This document shows, in pieces, positions 1 to 10,667 of a stretch of 64,000 nucleotides of DNA (positions within the stretch are counted from its first letter, which is position 1; the number at the start of each line of letters is the position of its first letter). The position numbers and the translations under genes are program-made. This DNA comes from Salsuginibacillus kocurii DSM 18087 (GTDB lineage Bacteria; Bacillota; Bacilli; Bacillales; Marinococcaceae): contig NZ_KB898623.1 of assembly GCF_000377705.1 (NCBI RefSeq), forward strand, positions 248,001-312,000. Reading direction: 5' to 3'. The notes below the pieces were generated by a model, which ran no database searches, was not told where the DNA came from, and saw only the letters and a list, made by a program, of their open reading frames with translations.

Positions 1-2
1 AG

Positions 3-293
3 CGAGTACGACTGTCTATGAGCCATACATCTGGCAAAATTGAAATATTGGCGATTGAAGACGGCAAAGCGTATTTGAAGTACCACCAATCGCGTGACGG
101 TAAGTACGGCAAATTTATGGTACTTGATTGTCCCGATGAAGCAGGCTGGTTTGATGACCTTCCAGGAAACGAAGAACACTGGGACCCGCCTAAGAAAAAG
201 ACTGAAAACGTTGTCTCAGTAAATGAGATGCCGGATATGCCGCAAAAGAAAAAGCCCCGTGACCGAAAAATGCCGGCGAGCTCCTCAAAATAA
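3..293 (+). CDS. Unknown small protein, 5' end outside window
   Basis: The reading frame is open to the left edge of the window. The first ATG (position 18) has no ribosome binding site in the few bases before it, so the true start is probably upstream and this is the C-terminal part of a gene. The visible part has a compact N-terminal half rich in aromatic residues (GKIEILAIEDGKAYLKYH, then GWFDDL) and a basic, disordered tail rich in Lys and Pro (PQKKKPRDRK). I do not recognise the family. A strong terminator follows at 416-452. The transcript direction and a plausible codon pattern support it being real. Confidence 0.55.
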   Translation, partial: RVRLSMSHTSGKIEILAIEDGKAYLKYHQSRDGKYGKFMVLDCPDEAGWFDDLPGNEEHWDPPKKKTENVVSVNEMPDMPQKKKPRDRKMPASSSK

Positions 294-415
294 CAGATTG
301 GTGCCTGTTATTGGGGCCACTCCTGCACGATGCCACCATAACCTATTAAACTAATTGTACAAATACAAGAATTAAGCAGTGTTCACCTAAGAAGCTGCTC
401 TTTCAAACCGTTTGT

Positions 416-452
416 AAAGCCTCCCGCTCCATTTTTCGGATCGGGAGGCTTT
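416..452. terminator. Rho-independent terminator hairpin
   Basis: An 11-bp perfect inverted repeat (AAAGCCTCCCG / CGGGAGGCTTT) lies about 120 bases after the end of the first gene. The U-tract is short on the plus strand. The rest of the 294-734 gap shows no gene; a possible weak promoter precedes the lipoprotein gene. Confidence 0.75.
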
Positions 453-734
453 AATATAGCAGGTCTCCCTGCGCCGTTCTTATAAAACCATCCACCAAAT
501 AGATGAATTGTAAAGCTTAGGGGCGAGCATTACAAGAATAATCAAACTGTAGCTGCACAAACAGTCAGGGGACATTAAACTGTAGACTTTTCATGTAAGT
601 AGCTTAATATTTGTACATAATTCTACGCAGTTAAAGGTACATGATCAGCTAAAATCAATCAGGAGAGCTTTTTCTATTTTGTTGTAACTCATGTTACACT
701 TTGCATAGAAATAATTTGGAGAGATGCGAAACTT

Positions 735-1514
735 ATGAAGCACATCACAATGATTCTGCCAACCCTCCTCCTGTTACATGGCTGTGCAAATAGTACCGAT
801 GAAGAAGTTAAGAATGAGGAGGAAGGAGAGCAGGAGCAACAAAGCGAGACGTTCTATGAAAATCCTTTTTACCAGATCGTTTTTGAAGGCTGGGAAGAAA
901 AGAGCATTGAGGGGACAAATGGCTTTTCAGCTCATTTCACCGTTTTTACCCAGGATGAGCGCAGAGAATTGAGACCTGAAGATGTTCGTTTAGCTCCTCA
1001 AGAAGATGCTGCTGATGACCAGGGCCACTCCTACCCATCTTCTGTTGATGACGCTTCTATTGAAGAAGGAGAACAGTCGAATGAACTAAACATCACTCTG
1101 TTCTATGAATCATTTATTAACCGTGAGGCTGAGCTTATTAAGCTCCCTATCTCTTTTCAACCTCGCCCGGAGACTACAAACCATCAAGTTACATTTGAAG
1201 ATATAACAGACGAAGAACTTCCCATCACCCATGATGATGTAATGATCAGTGACTTTGAACAAACTGGTTCATCCTTTTCCCTAGAAGCATTTGACTTGCA
1301 TTCCTTACAAGACGCAGGCCTGTGGATTTCTTTTGGAGAAGAAGTGATATATCCAAGCCATTCAACGACAGAGTTCGACAATGACGGACAAGTTCTAAAC
1401 GGAGAATATGAATTTGCGGTAGATTTACCGGAATCTTTTACCCTCCACCTTGAGCGCAGACAAACGCGAGAGATCAACTGGTCTCACACTTTTTCCTTTT
1501 CCCCCCAGGGATGA
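735..1514 (+). CDS. Acidic lipoprotein of unknown function
   Basis: A 259-residue exported protein. The N terminus is a short hydrophobic signal ending in a lipobox (LLLLHGC), so Cys17 should be lipidated and the protein anchored on the outer face of the membrane. The mature part begins with a very Glu-rich linker, then a beta-rich body without a recognisable domain. The acidic composition fits a salt-adapted extracellular protein. GGAGAG at 718-723 supports the ATG start. It stands alone and ends at a bidirectional terminator. The lipoprotein call is secure; the function is unknown. Confidence 0.8.
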   Translation: MKHITMILPTLLLLHGCANSTDEEVKNEEEGEQEQQSETFYENPFYQIVFEGWEEKSIEGTNGFSAHFTVFTQDERRELRPEDVRLAPQEDAADDQGHSYPSSVDDASIEEGEQSNELNITLFYESFINREAELIKLPISFQPRPETTNHQVTFEDITDEELPITHDDVMISDFEQTGSSFSLEAFDLHSLQDAGLWISFGEEVIYPSHSTTEFDNDGQVLNGEYEFAVDLPESFTLHLERRQTREINWSHTFSFSPQG

Positions 1515-1538
1515 CTCGAATAGAACGTATAAACAAAG

Positions 1539-1579
1539 AAAGAGCACTACCTCCCCCTGCGGAGAGGTGGTGCTCTTTT
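1539..1579. terminator. Bidirectional terminator
   Basis: A long hairpin (AAGAGCACTACCTC with GAGGTGGTGCTCTT) followed by a T-run on the plus strand and preceded by an A-rich run for the minus strand. It separates the lipoprotein gene from the convergent FAH-family gene. Confidence 0.88.
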
Positions 1580-1583
1580 TCCT

Positions 1584-2474
1584 TTAGCTGTCTGCCACGA
1601 TATTTTCCAGCCTGCCAATTCCCTCTACCTCAATTGTTATCTTGTCACCAGGTTGCAGAAACTGCGGAGGGTCCATTGCTTTGCCTACTCCGGCTGGAGT
1701 GCCAGTCGCAATAATATCTCCCGGCTCTAGAGTAATGGCTTGAGAAATCGTTTCAATGAGCGTTGGTACATCAAAAATCAGTTGATCGGTGGAGCCTTGC
1801 TGCCGCTCTTCTCCGTTAACAAACGTGGTTAACGTTAGTGGTTCCTCTGGCATGAATTCCTTAGGGACAATCCATGGTCCTAACGGTGCAAACGTATCTA
1901 AGCTTTTCCCCAATAAGAACTGGCTGTGCTTTTTTTGTAAGTCTCTCGCCGTTACATCATTGAACAACGTATAACCAAAGATGTATTGGCCAGCTTCTTC
2001 TTTCGTGATGCCGCGTCCTTTTTTTCCGATAACTACGGCAATTTCACCTTCATAATCAAGCTGTTCAGTGGCTTTTTCGTGCGGCTCAATTTTCTCGTCT
2101 GGGCCGATGATTGCTGTTGGGGCTTTAGAGAAAACCATGGGAGCTTGTGGAATATCGCTTGCGCTTCCCATTTCTATTGCATGGTCAGCATAATTCTTCC
2201 CTATGCAGAAAATATTTTTCCTTGTCCGGGGGATCGGGGCAAGCACATTCACTTGGTCAGCTGGGTAACGAAAGGAAGAATGTGCTGTCTTTACTTCTTC
2301 CAACAAAGCAGGGGTATCCATCATCATGCTAATAAGATCTATTACCGTTTCTGGTACATCCGATATATTGGAAGCTTTGTGTATGTAGGCAGATGCATCT
2401 ACATAGTCACCCGTTTCTTCGAGGTACAATCCAAACGTTTCCCTCTCTGGCGTTGAAAAGCTTACAATCTTCAT
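1584..2474 (-). CDS. Fumarylacetoacetate hydrolase (FAH) family protein
   Basis: A 296-residue cytoplasmic enzyme of the FAH superfamily, whose members are metal-dependent acylpyruvases, dienedioate isomerases/decarboxylases or oxaloacetate decarboxylases. The C-terminal catalytic domain starts near residue 90 (RKNIFCIGKNYADHA) and has the metal-binding acidic motif LDYEGEIAVVIGK and the typical FNDVTARDLQ and GDIIATGTPAGVG segments. An ATG 18 bases upstream is possible, but AAAGGA sits correctly only for the start at 2474. The quinone reductase gene lies upstream on the same strand about 130 bases away, so co-transcription is possible. The exact substrate cannot be assigned. Confidence 0.85.
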   Translation of the reverse strand: MKIVSFSTPERETFGLYLEETGDYVDASAYIHKASNISDVPETVIDLISMMMDTPALLEEVKTAHSSFRYPADQVNVLAPIPRTRKNIFCIGKNYADHAIEMGSASDIPQAPMVFSKAPTAIIGPDEKIEPHEKATEQLDYEGEIAVVIGKKGRGITKEEAGQYIFGYTLFNDVTARDLQKKHSQFLLGKSLDTFAPLGPWIVPKEFMPEEPLTLTTFVNGEERQQGSTDQLIFDVPTLIETISQAITLEPGDIIATGTPAGVGKAMDPPQFLQPGDKITIEVEGIGRLENIVADS

Positions 2475-2608
2475 AAACTCCCATCCTTTCATAACACGAA
2501 TCGAATCTATTCATACCAATTGTATCATTAATAAATATTGCAGTTAGCCTCTTTTAATAATGAAACAACGTCTTCCTCACCTTGACTCCTATCCCTTTAC
2601 ATTTATGA

Positions 2609-3205
2609 TTAGCAGGAGGACAGTAGCTTTTTTGTCACTTCTGCTTTTACTTGGTTCAGCATCTTCGTGCGTTCTTGGGTTGAGGCTTCCACCACATAGC
2701 CCAATTGAAGTGATAATTCATGCTTCATCCCACAAAATTCAAAGATAGCCTTTTGTAAAATCATATTTATACTATCTGTTAATCCTTCAGCTTGAAACTT
2801 GTCGACGGGAGCCCCGGTTGTGAAAATTGCATGCCCTGTTTTTCCCTCAAGCTTTCCAATCGGTTCTTCATTTTCTAATTCATACGCCAATCCATAAGCA
2901 ATAACTCTGTCAAGGTAGCCTTTAGCAAGCGCAGGGAAGCTTCCCCACCACACCGGAAAAATAAAGGTGATGTGGTCTGCCCATTCCCAATACGAAAACT
3001 CTTCTTTTATTTCTTCTTTGTAGATCCCTTGAAGTGTGTCTTCATATTCTTGAATCGTAAGAGATGGATTAAGAGACAACTCAGTTACATTCCTTGTATA
3101 CACTTGCTTGTCTGCTTCTAACAACGTCTCTTTTACTTTATTTAATATGGCTCCATTAAAGCTGTCTTGTTTAGGGTGCATAAAAATTAATAAATGTCGG
3201 TCCAT
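2609..3205 (-). CDS. NAD(P)H:quinone oxidoreductase, flavodoxin fold
   Basis: A 198-residue cytoplasmic flavoprotein of the flavodoxin_2 family (KefF/MdaB/YwrO type). It starts with a beta strand and the FMN-binding loop (LLIFMHPKQDSFNGAI). It contains the FPVWWGSFPALAKGYLDRV segment that binds the flavin and closes the active site, and a second flavin/substrate loop (FTTGAPVDK). Family members transfer two electrons from NAD(P)H to quinones or other electrophiles. GGAGAAAC precedes the start. The specific acceptor is unknown. Confidence 0.85.
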   Translation of the reverse strand: MDRHLLIFMHPKQDSFNGAILNKVKETLLEADKQVYTRNVTELSLNPSLTIQEYEDTLQGIYKEEIKEEFSYWEWADHITFIFPVWWGSFPALAKGYLDRVIAYGLAYELENEEPIGKLEGKTGHAIFTTGAPVDKFQAEGLTDSINMILQKAIFEFCGMKHELSLQLGYVVEASTQERTKMLNQVKAEVTKKLLSSC

Positions 3206-3453
3206 AGGTTCAACGTTTCTCCTTTACCAGCTCTTGTTTTAGCTCTTCCTTGCCTTTGCGCCTTATAACAGTTCCTGTTGAAACAGATAAAGGCTGGACA
3301 GATGGACGTCAGGGCAAATAGCCGTGGGCATATTAAAACCTGGATCTTAATACCCGTTACTTATGTAGAGTTAAACCTGGCAAAAATACTGGATATTCAA
3401 ACTCACTGTTCATTGCTGCGCTTATATTCTCAAACTTTGTGCTCCCTCACTAA

Positions 3454-3479
3454 AAAACTTGGCAAAGCAAAGCTTACGG
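3454..3479. repeat. Dispersed repeat, copy 1 (AACTTGGCAAAGC type)
   Basis: This 26-base stretch matches 24 of 26 bases at 22443-22468. Its core in the second copy is a palindrome (CTTGGC AAA GCCAAG). The surrounding gap 3206-3554 shows no supportable gene; an 86-codon open frame across it lacks a ribosome binding site and family resemblance. Confidence 0.6.
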
Positions 3480-3554
3480 TTAAAGGCTCTGCCGCAACGG
3501 TCCAGGATGAACTCTTTCCTTTAATTGGCCTTTTGTAGGGTGGAAGTCATTAAA

Positions 3555-4586
3555 TTACGAATGAAACATTTTAAAGTATAAGTCTAAAAGTTGTTGCGCA
3601 GCTTGTGCCGGCGGAAGTTGGCCTTCTGTTACTTCATTTTTTTTCACCGGGAATTTGGAACGAATCTCTTCATTTCCAAAAAAGTGTTGGAGCAAGGATT
3701 CCTCAATTAATGATTCCATCCATTCCACCATTTGCCTCTGCCTACGTTCCTCCCAAACTCCATTGGCTTTTACGGTCGTTTCAAATTTACGAATCAGGTC
3801 CCACATCTCGTCAATGCCAGTCCCAGTTAGGGCAGAGACGATCTGAGCGCTTGTTGTCCAGTCCTTAGTCGCAGGTTGAAGAAAATGAAGCAAGCGGTTA
3901 TATTCAGCTCGAGCTTTTAAAGCTTCTTCATAATTCGGACCATCCGCCTTATTAATATAAAGGGCATCTGCAATTTCCATAACGCCTTTTTTCATCCCTT
4001 GCAACTCATCACCAGCCCCCGTAAGCAGAAGGACAATAAAACAATCAACCATTGAACGAACCACCGTCTCGCTCTGCCCGACCCCAACAGTTTCAACAAT
4101 GATTACATCAAAGCCAGCCGCTTCACAGAGTAACAGCGTTTCCCTGCTTTTTCTAGCTACTCCTCCGAGGGTGCCGCTAGAAGGGGAAGGCCGCACGAAC
4201 GCAGATGGATGCTTTGACAGTTTCTCCATTCTTGTTTTATCGCCTAAAATGCTTCCTTTACTAACTGTAGAAGAAGGGTCTACAGCTAGCACCGCCACAT
4301 TATAGCCTTTTTCACAGAGCAAAATACCTAAAGCTTCGATCAATGTACTTTTACCTGCTCCCGGAACGCCTGTAAAGCCAATGCGAATCGATTGTCCTGT
4401 ATAAGGCATGATGTTCTGTAATATCTCTTGAGAGGAAGCAAAATGCTTTGTAGATTGGCTTTCCACTAGTGTTATTGCTTGAGCAAGTATAGTTCGGTCG
4501 GCAGCAAGTATTCCATCTATATATTCTGCGGGAAGCTTTGTTCTCCTTCGTCGTTTTCGATTAGAATGCGGTTGATTTTCAGCCAT
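3555..4586 (-). CDS. meaB: Methylmalonyl-CoA mutase-associated GTPase MeaB
   Basis: A 343-residue G3E-family P-loop GTPase (MeaB/ArgK) that gates cofactor loading and protects methylmalonyl-CoA mutase. The Walker A motif is GVPGAGKST near residue 80, followed by AVDPSS and the IVETVGVGQSE switch region. NKAD is the guanine-specificity motif, and the C-terminal helices mediate dimerisation. GGGAGG with a 7-base spacer fixes the ATG at 4586; a TTG two codons earlier is too close to it. It is the last gene of the propionate operon, directly after mutB, as expected for a mutase chaperone. Confidence 0.94.
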   Translation of the reverse strand: MAENQPHSNRKRRRRTKLPAEYIDGILAADRTILAQAITLVESQSTKHFASSQEILQNIMPYTGQSIRIGFTGVPGAGKSTLIEALGILLCEKGYNVAVLAVDPSSTVSKGSILGDKTRMEKLSKHPSAFVRPSPSSGTLGGVARKSRETLLLCEAAGFDVIIVETVGVGQSETVVRSMVDCFIVLLLTGAGDELQGMKKGVMEIADALYINKADGPNYEEALKARAEYNRLLHFLQPATKDWTTSAQIVSALTGTGIDEMWDLIRKFETTVKANGVWEERRQRQMVEWMESLIEESLLQHFFGNEEIRSKFPVKKNEVTEGQLPPAQAAQQLLDLYFKMFHS

Positions 4587-4728
4587 GGCCAAACCTCCCT
4601 TTTTCCCACCCCCGATATGCTAGTAAAACGCCCTCCTCCCATTCTGTAACTAGCTAGTTTCGGAGTGGAGACAATTGCGCATACTCTGATTTCTTTTCTG
4701 CCCTTCTCCCTATTCCTATACGTAACAC

Positions 4729-6882
4729 CTATTGCGGTTCAACCATTTCTTGTAGTTGTAATAAGATTTGTTTGGCAGCGGCTGGTATAACTGTCCCTGG
4801 TCCAAATATAGCGTCTGCCCCATTATGTCTTAGCTCTTCATAATCCTGCGCTGGAATAACTCCTCCGATAATGACTAGAATGTCCTCCCGCCCTAGTTTC
4901 TTAAGCTCTGCTACTACTTTTGGAAGTAAGGTTTTATGCCCAGCCGCAAGAGAGCTGATGCCAAGGATATGCACATCATTTTCTACAGCCTGCAAAGCAG
5001 CTTCTTCCGGAGTCTGGAATAAGGGGCCAATATCCACATCAAATCCTAAGTCCGCAAACGCAGTAGCAATCACTTTTGCTCCTCTGTCATGGCCATCTTG
5101 GCCCATCTTTGCCACCATAATGCGCGGTCTTCGCCCTTCTTCTGCAAAAAATTCATCAGACAGCCGGCGCACTTCCGCCATTTGTTCTTGTTCACCATAT
5201 TCTGCTTGATAAACTCCGCTAATTGCCTGGGTTACAGCTTGATGACGCCCGCTTACTTTTTCCAATGCATCAGAAATCTCCCCTAATGAAGCACGTTTCC
5301 GAGCTGCATCCACAGCGTACTCCAATAAATTTCCTTCCTGAGATGAAGCGGCTTTCGTGAGTTTCGCAAGTGCTTCTTTAACTCTCGGTTCATCACGGTT
5401 TGCACGTAGTTTTTCTAATCGTTCAAGTTGAGCATTTCTAACTTTCGTATTATCGATATCACGAATATCAAGCGGGTCTTTCTCAGCAGGCTGAAATTTG
5501 TTTACGCCGACGATCGTTTCCTGTCCTGAATCTATATGAGCTTGCCGGCGTGCCGCCGCTTCCTCAATTCTCATTTTTGGCAGCCCGGTTTCAATGGCTT
5601 TTGACATACCCCCTAAGTCATCGATTTCAAGGATGTGTTCCCAGGCTTTAGCTGCCAACTCAGCAGTTAATGATTCCACGTAATAGGAGCCGCCCCACGG
5701 ATCTGCTACATTGGTAATCCCCGTTTCTTCTTGTAACTGCAATTGCGTATTCCGGGCGATGGCCGCTGAAAAATCCGTTGGTAGAGCAATTGCTTCATCA
5801 AGAGCATTCGTATGAAGAGATTGAGTATGCCCCATTGTAGCTGCCATTGCTTCAAGTGACGTCCGAACAACATTATTGTAAGGGTCTTGTTCAGTTAAGC
5901 TCCAACCTGAAGTCTGTGAATGCGTGCGCAGCATAAGAGATTTTTCGTTTTTGGGTTCAAATGGTTGCATAAGTCGAGCCCACAGTAATCTCGCTGCTCG
6001 AAGTTTGGCGACTTCCATGAAGTAATTCTTCCCTATTGCCCAGAAAAATGATAATCGAGGAGCAAAAGCGTCAATATCAATTCCAGCACTCAGACCGGTA
6101 CGTACATATTCCAAGCCGTCTGCGAGTGTATAGCCAAGTTCAAGGTCGGCCGTCGCTCCTGCTTCCTGCATATGGTACCCGGAAATTGAAATACTGTTAA
6201 ACTTCGGCATATAGGTGGAAGTGTATTCAAAGATATCAGCAATAATCCGCATAGACATATTCGGTGGATAAATGTACGTATTTCGCACCATATACTCTTT
6301 TAAAATATCATTTTGAATGGTGCCGGTTAATTGTTCTTTTGAAACTCCTTGTTCTTCTGCAGCAACGATATAAAACGCCATAACCGGCAGCACTGCCCCA
6401 TTCATCGTCATCGAAACAGACATCTCATCAAGTGGAATACCGTCAAATAATACTTTCATATCCAAAATTGAATCTACGGCCACTCCAGCTTTACCTACAT
6501 CCCCTTCCACTCTAGGATGGTCAGAGTCATAACCACGGTGAGTAGCAAGATCAAAAGCGATAGACAGCCCTTTTTGTCCAGCAGCTAAATTTCTGCGATA
6601 AAACGCATTCGATTCTTCGGCGGTAGAATAACCTGCGTATTGACGAACTGTCCAGGGGCGCTGTTTGTACATAGCCGGGTAAGGACCTCTTAGAAAAGGG
6701 GGCAAGCCGGAAACATAATCCACATGCGGCAAGTCTTCGATGTCTTCATTTTTGTAAAAAGAAGATATCGAAATGAGTTCAGGCGTCTCCAGCACGTGGT
6801 CTGCTGAATTGAAAGAGCGGGAAGAACTCTCTTTTCTGCGTAATTGCTCATACGAAATTGACGTGAAATCAGGATTTTTCAA
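4729..6882 (-). CDS. mutB: Methylmalonyl-CoA mutase large subunit
   Basis: The catalytic, adenosylcobalamin-binding subunit that converts methylmalonyl-CoA to succinyl-CoA. The N-terminal TIM barrel carries [10 protein letters not shown] and [13 protein letters not shown]. The C-terminal B12 domain has the cofactor-binding DGHDRG motif and the GISSLAAGH and GGVIP loops. I place the start at a TTG (6882, reading LKNPDFTS), which has AGGGGTGGAG upstream and overlaps mutA by 14 bases. An ATG at 6933 is in frame but lacks a ribosome binding site and would overlap mutA by 65 bases. The length of about 717 residues fits the family. Confidence 0.94.
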   Translation of the reverse strand: MKNPDFTSISYEQLRRKESSSRSFNSADHVLETPELISISSFYKNEDIEDLPHVDYVSGLPPFLRGPYPAMYKQRPWTVRQYAGYSTAEESNAFYRRNLAAGQKGLSIAFDLATHRGYDSDHPRVEGDVGKAGVAVDSILDMKVLFDGIPLDEMSVSMTMNGAVLPVMAFYIVAAEEQGVSKEQLTGTIQNDILKEYMVRNTYIYPPNMSMRIIADIFEYTSTYMPKFNSISISGYHMQEAGATADLELGYTLADGLEYVRTGLSAGIDIDAFAPRLSFFWAIGKNYFMEVAKLRAARLLWARLMQPFEPKNEKSLMLRTHSQTSGWSLTEQDPYNNVVRTSLEAMAATMGHTQSLHTNALDEAIALPTDFSAAIARNTQLQLQEETGITNVADPWGGSYYVESLTAELAAKAWEHILEIDDLGGMSKAIETGLPKMRIEEAAARRQAHIDSGQETIVGVNKFQPAEKDPLDIRDIDNTKVRNAQLERLEKLRANRDEPRVKEALAKLTKAASSQEGNLLEYAVDAARKRASLGEISDALEKVSGRHQAVTQAISGVYQAEYGEQEQMAEVRRLSDEFFAEEGRRPRIMVAKMGQDGHDRGAKVIATAFADLGFDVDIGPLFQTPEEAALQAVENDVHILGISSLAAGHKTLLPKVVAELKKLGREDILVIIGGVIPAQDYEELRHNGADAIFGPGTVIPAAAKQILLQLQEMVEPQ

Positions 6883-8962
6883 GTGGCTCCACCCCTTTCC
6901 TGTCCAATATGTGATGAAGCTTTTCCCAGACATTCATATGTTGATATATAATATCTTCTAAACCGAGGGTTTGCCAATAACGCAAGCTCTCAGCTTCAGG
7001 TTTTCCTGCAAGGACTTTCATTTTTTCAGGTGTGCTTTTAGATAGCTGCGGCAACAACTTCTCCATCCAGTCTGCATACGCTTTATCTCGTCCGCAAATG
7101 ACTATCACTTCGGCATTCGTTTTTTTTACCGCTGCCACCGCCTCTTCAATCGAAGAAAATCCAGCTGTTGATTCAACCGCAAATGAACCTGCTTGAAACA
7201 CAGAACGGGCAAAATCAGCTCTCGGTTTATGATGAGGAATTGGACCTATATTCAATAAAAACACGCTCGTTTTTCCTCTGCCCTCCGCTTCTGTACACTG
7301 AGAGTCCTGGACACGTTTCTGCAACTGTTCAAACGCTTCACTTCCTCGGCTTGTTGTAAGGACTTCTTCCCATTGGACCTTCTCTTCTCGATGGCAGCCT
7401 GCAAATAAAGCCGGCAACGGAGCTTGAGACGTGCGTATCTGCTGAACAGCAGCTTGCAAGTTTTCTAGAGCAATCGTTGGTACATCGTTTAACTGTTCGT
7501 AAGAGCGTCCCATTTCTTTTTCTTGATCATAGGCTTTGCGCTCTTCGCTGTCGTCGCTTGGCGCAGGTGGGGTCCGGTCGTCTGGATTAAAATAGTTGTT
7601 AACGCCGACAAACACTTCTTTTCGCTGCTGAATCGCTGTTTTTCGTGATACTAACATATCTAATAAATGCGTTTGAATAGCTCCATTTTCCAAAACTTCC
7701 AGCATCCCTCCTTGTTTTTCAATCTCTTGAAAGGATAGCCAAGCTTTTTCGGCTAGTTGATTCGTTAACGTTTCAATGTAATGAGAGCCACCCGCTGGGT
7801 CACTTACATGCGCCAAGTATGCTTCTTCCTTCATGATCAACTGGGTGTTGCGGGCCACTCTCCGGGAAAAAGAGGTTGGCTTTTGCAATAGCACATCAAA
7901 TGGGACAACATCCATGCTATTTACACATGCTACTGCGCCTGTAAAACTTTCTGCTGCTGTTCTTAATATATTTACATAAGGTTCAACCTTCGTCTTTGAC
8001 CACATCGAGGTGACCCCATGAATAAATGTCTGCTGTTCTTGATCGTCTGCGCCGAACGCTTCCATAATATTGGCCCAGAGTTCACGGAACGCTCTAATCT
8101 TTGCAATCTCCATAAATTGTTGCTGGCCAAGCGGAAATACAAAGGCAAGTAGATTCTTAATTTCACTGAAAGATAGATTTTTCTTTCTTAATTCTTTTAC
8201 ATAATACACACCTGTTGCTAAAGCATAGCTGACCTCTTCTACGGCAGAACTGCCGGCTGTATGATAAGGTTCAGCACTTACAAGCAACGAACGAACCCCT
8301 CCATTTGTATCTTTAAAAACGGCCACAGCCCCTTGAATGGCTTCATTTACGGAACACGGAAGCTTGCCATGAATTGCGGCTTCTCCTAAGGGGTCCCCAG
8401 CGATAACTCCCTTAAACGGTGCAGTTGTTTCATTGGCGGCTTTAAATAATAAGTACAGAGGTAGCGGATTAGCTCCTGTTTCCACGTAGAGCGGGTACTG
8501 AAAAAGAGGGAGATCAGTGGCCGTCCCAAAAGCCACTTTTACATCCTCAAGGTCAGAAAGTGGAAGACCTTCACTCCTGGACGAAGAAAGTTGTGGTATT
8601 TCGCCCCGCTTCGTCGCAGGATGAAGCTTAACACCGAGCCACGTTTGCCCATTTTGCATATCTTCATTTGCTTCGTTATAAAAACGAGCTGGAGTACTTT
8701 CACGAATCGTCTGCGTAATCTCCCATTGATTGTTTTCTGCCCCTCTTCGGTACGGTGCTCTTCCTGGTGGGGCAAAATCTAATGAAGCTGATCCCCTGCG
8801 GTAGAGCGGCTGAAGAGTAATCTCTTCTCTTGTTGGCGTCGTAAGTGTTTCAAACGGTTTTCCTTTTATAGAACGTTCCACCGCTTCGTACCACTTGTCA
8901 TCACTAGGCACGGGAAATGAACAAATTTCTTGTAACACCTTTTCTTTTTGGTCATTAGCCAT
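6869..8962 (-). CDS. mutA: Methylmalonyl-CoA mutase small subunit
   Basis: A 697-residue, non-catalytic partner of MutB in the heterodimeric mutase. The N-terminal part matches the substrate-binding TIM barrel ([18 protein letters not shown]). The C-terminal part keeps a B12-domain-like fold (residues about 560-690) but lacks the DxHxxG cobalamin motif seen in MutB, as expected for this subunit. It overlaps mutB at its 3' end, implying translational coupling, and follows pccB by about 37 bases. The ribosome binding site in front of the ATG is weak. Confidence 0.93.
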   Translation of the reverse strand: MANDQKEKVLQEICSFPVPSDDKWYEAVERSIKGKPFETLTTPTREEITLQPLYRRGSASLDFAPPGRAPYRRGAENNQWEITQTIRESTPARFYNEANEDMQNGQTWLGVKLHPATKRGEIPQLSSSRSEGLPLSDLEDVKVAFGTATDLPLFQYPLYVETGANPLPLYLLFKAANETTAPFKGVIAGDPLGEAAIHGKLPCSVNEAIQGAVAVFKDTNGGVRSLLVSAEPYHTAGSSAVEEVSYALATGVYYVKELRKKNLSFSEIKNLLAFVFPLGQQQFMEIAKIRAFRELWANIMEAFGADDQEQQTFIHGVTSMWSKTKVEPYVNILRTAAESFTGAVACVNSMDVVPFDVLLQKPTSFSRRVARNTQLIMKEEAYLAHVSDPAGGSHYIETLTNQLAEKAWLSFQEIEKQGGMLEVLENGAIQTHLLDMLVSRKTAIQQRKEVFVGVNNYFNPDDRTPPAPSDDSEERKAYDQEKEMGRSYEQLNDVPTIALENLQAAVQQIRTSQAPLPALFAGCHREEKVQWEEVLTTSRGSEAFEQLQKRVQDSQCTEAEGRGKTSVFLLNIGPIPHHKPRADFARSVFQAGSFAVESTAGFSSIEEAVAAVKKTNAEVIVICGRDKAYADWMEKLLPQLSKSTPEKMKVLAGKPEAESLRYWQTLGLEDIIYQHMNVWEKLHHILDRKGVEPLEKS

Positions 8963-8999
8963 AGATAATACGACAGGAACCCCCGTCTTCCTCCCTTCT

Positions 9000-10562
9000 T
9001 TAAAGCGGGATGTTTCCGTGCTTTTTGTCCGGTTTGTGTGTTGATTTGTTACGAAGCATTTCCAGTCCGCTCGCTATAGAATATTTCGTATCTCTAGGGT
9101 CAATGACGTCATCAACAATTCCATTACCGGCTGCAATATAAGGATTTGCATAACGCTCGCGATATTCCTGAATTTTTTCTTGGCGTGTTACTTCAGGATC
9201 ACTGCTTTCTTGAATTTCCTTAGCAAAAATAATATTAGCTGCTCCTTCAGGTCCCATTACCGCAATTTCAGCATTTGGCCAGGCAAAGACGAGATCTGCT
9301 CCAATTGCTTTACTATTTAACGCCACATAAGCTCCGCCATAGGCTTTACGTAAAATGACAGTAATCTTAGGCACACTTGCTTCTGAATACGCATACAAAA
9401 TTTTAGCGCCATGCCTGATAATTCCGCCATGCTCCTGCTGTATCCCCGGTATAAAACCGCTTACATCTTCGAGCGTTATTATAGGAATATTAAAGCAATC
9501 ACAAAAACGGATAAAGCGAGAGCATTTGTCAGAAGAATCAATATCAAGTCCACCAGCCATCATTTTAGGGTTATTGGCAACGACCCCTACAGTAGCCCCG
9601 TCTATTCTTCCAAAACCAATTACAATATTTTTTGCAAAGTCAGGTTGGACTTCTAGAAAATGATGTTCATCCATAAGCTCTTTAATTACTCTTCGCACAT
9701 CATATACTTTGGCACTATCAACCGGTACCAGATCGAGCAGCTGATCCAAACGGCCTTGCTTTACACTCTCGGTTTGGTTATTTTCGAATCGAGGTGGTTT
9801 TTCTTTATGATTAGATGGCAAAAAGCTTAACAGCTTGCGTACATTTTCCAATACTTCCTCTTCACTGCTCCCGGTAAAATGAGCATTCCCGCTTTTAGAG
9901 GAATGGACTTTAGCACCGCCCAAGTCTTCCGTATTGATTTTGGCTCCAGTGACACTCTCAATTACTTTCGGTCCAGTAATAAACATTTGACTCGTCTCTT
10001 CTACCATAAACACGAAATCCGTAATGGCCGGCGAATAAACAGCCCCTCCCGCGCATGGTCCGAGAATCACTGAGATCTGCGGTATTACGCCAGAATAAAT
10101 GGAGTTACGGTAAAAAATATCTCCATACCCATCTAAAGAGAGAACGCCTTCTTGAATACGAGCACCGCCTGAGTCATTTAAACCGATGATCGGAGCTCCA
10201 TTTTCGGCAGCAAGATCCATTGTTTTTGCAATTTTTAAGGCGTGCATTTCTCCTAATGCGCCCCCATATACCGTGAAATCCTGAGAAAATAGAAAAACGA
10301 GCTTTCCCTCTACTTTACCGTAACCGGTAACAACTCCTTCCCCAGGAGCTTTGGAAGCTCCAAAGTCCATGCCACGATTCTCAATAAATGGATTTAATTC
10401 CACAAACGTCCCTTCATCAAGAAGTAATTCAATGCGTTCTCTCGCTGTTTTTTTACCACGGTTATGCTGGGCATCGATTCTTTTTTCTCCGCCTCCTAGC
10501 TTAACTTCCTCACGTTTTTCTTCCATTTCTTCAATTTTAGAAAACATGCCGTCGTTTTCCAT
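9000..10562 (-). CDS. pccB: Propionyl-CoA carboxylase beta (carboxyltransferase) subunit
   Basis: A 520-residue crotonase-fold carboxyltransferase that moves CO2 from carboxybiotin to propionyl-CoA (and often acetyl-CoA). It has the N-terminal entry GGGEKRIDAQHNRGKKTARERIELLLDEGTF. The oxyanion glycine pairs are visible in GGAVYSPA and YGGAYVAL. AAAGGCGG 9 bases upstream fixes the ATG at 10562; a longer frame starting 20 codons earlier has no such site. Its partners AccB and AccC are encoded upstream in the same operon, so the holoenzyme is built from separate biotin carboxylase, carrier and transferase subunits. Confidence 0.93.
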   Translation of the reverse strand: MENDGMFSKIEEMEEKREEVKLGGGEKRIDAQHNRGKKTARERIELLLDEGTFVELNPFIENRGMDFGASKAPGEGVVTGYGKVEGKLVFLFSQDFTVYGGALGEMHALKIAKTMDLAAENGAPIIGLNDSGGARIQEGVLSLDGYGDIFYRNSIYSGVIPQISVILGPCAGGAVYSPAITDFVFMVEETSQMFITGPKVIESVTGAKINTEDLGGAKVHSSKSGNAHFTGSSEEEVLENVRKLLSFLPSNHKEKPPRFENNQTESVKQGRLDQLLDLVPVDSAKVYDVRRVIKELMDEHHFLEVQPDFAKNIVIGFGRIDGATVGVVANNPKMMAGGLDIDSSDKCSRFIRFCDCFNIPIITLEDVSGFIPGIQQEHGGIIRHGAKILYAYSEASVPKITVILRKAYGGAYVALNSKAIGADLVFAWPNAEIAVMGPEGAANIIFAKEIQESSDPEVTRQEKIQEYRERYANPYIAAGNGIVDDVIDPRDTKYSIASGLEMLRNKSTHKPDKKHGNIPL

Positions 10563-10667
10563 GCTGGCTCGCCGCCTTTCTTTAAAAATTCGCAAAACTA
10601 TTGGCGTAAAGCTCTCCCTCATTATTAATCCTTAGAGAATCTTTCGAAGAAGAGCTTATAGTTTTAA

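Noticed and set aside
1511-1714. 67-codon plus-strand frame
   Set aside because: It runs through a terminator and antisense to the FAH-family gene.
3278-3538. 86-codon plus-strand frame
   Set aside because: No ribosome binding site, no family resemblance, and it runs through a dispersed repeat.
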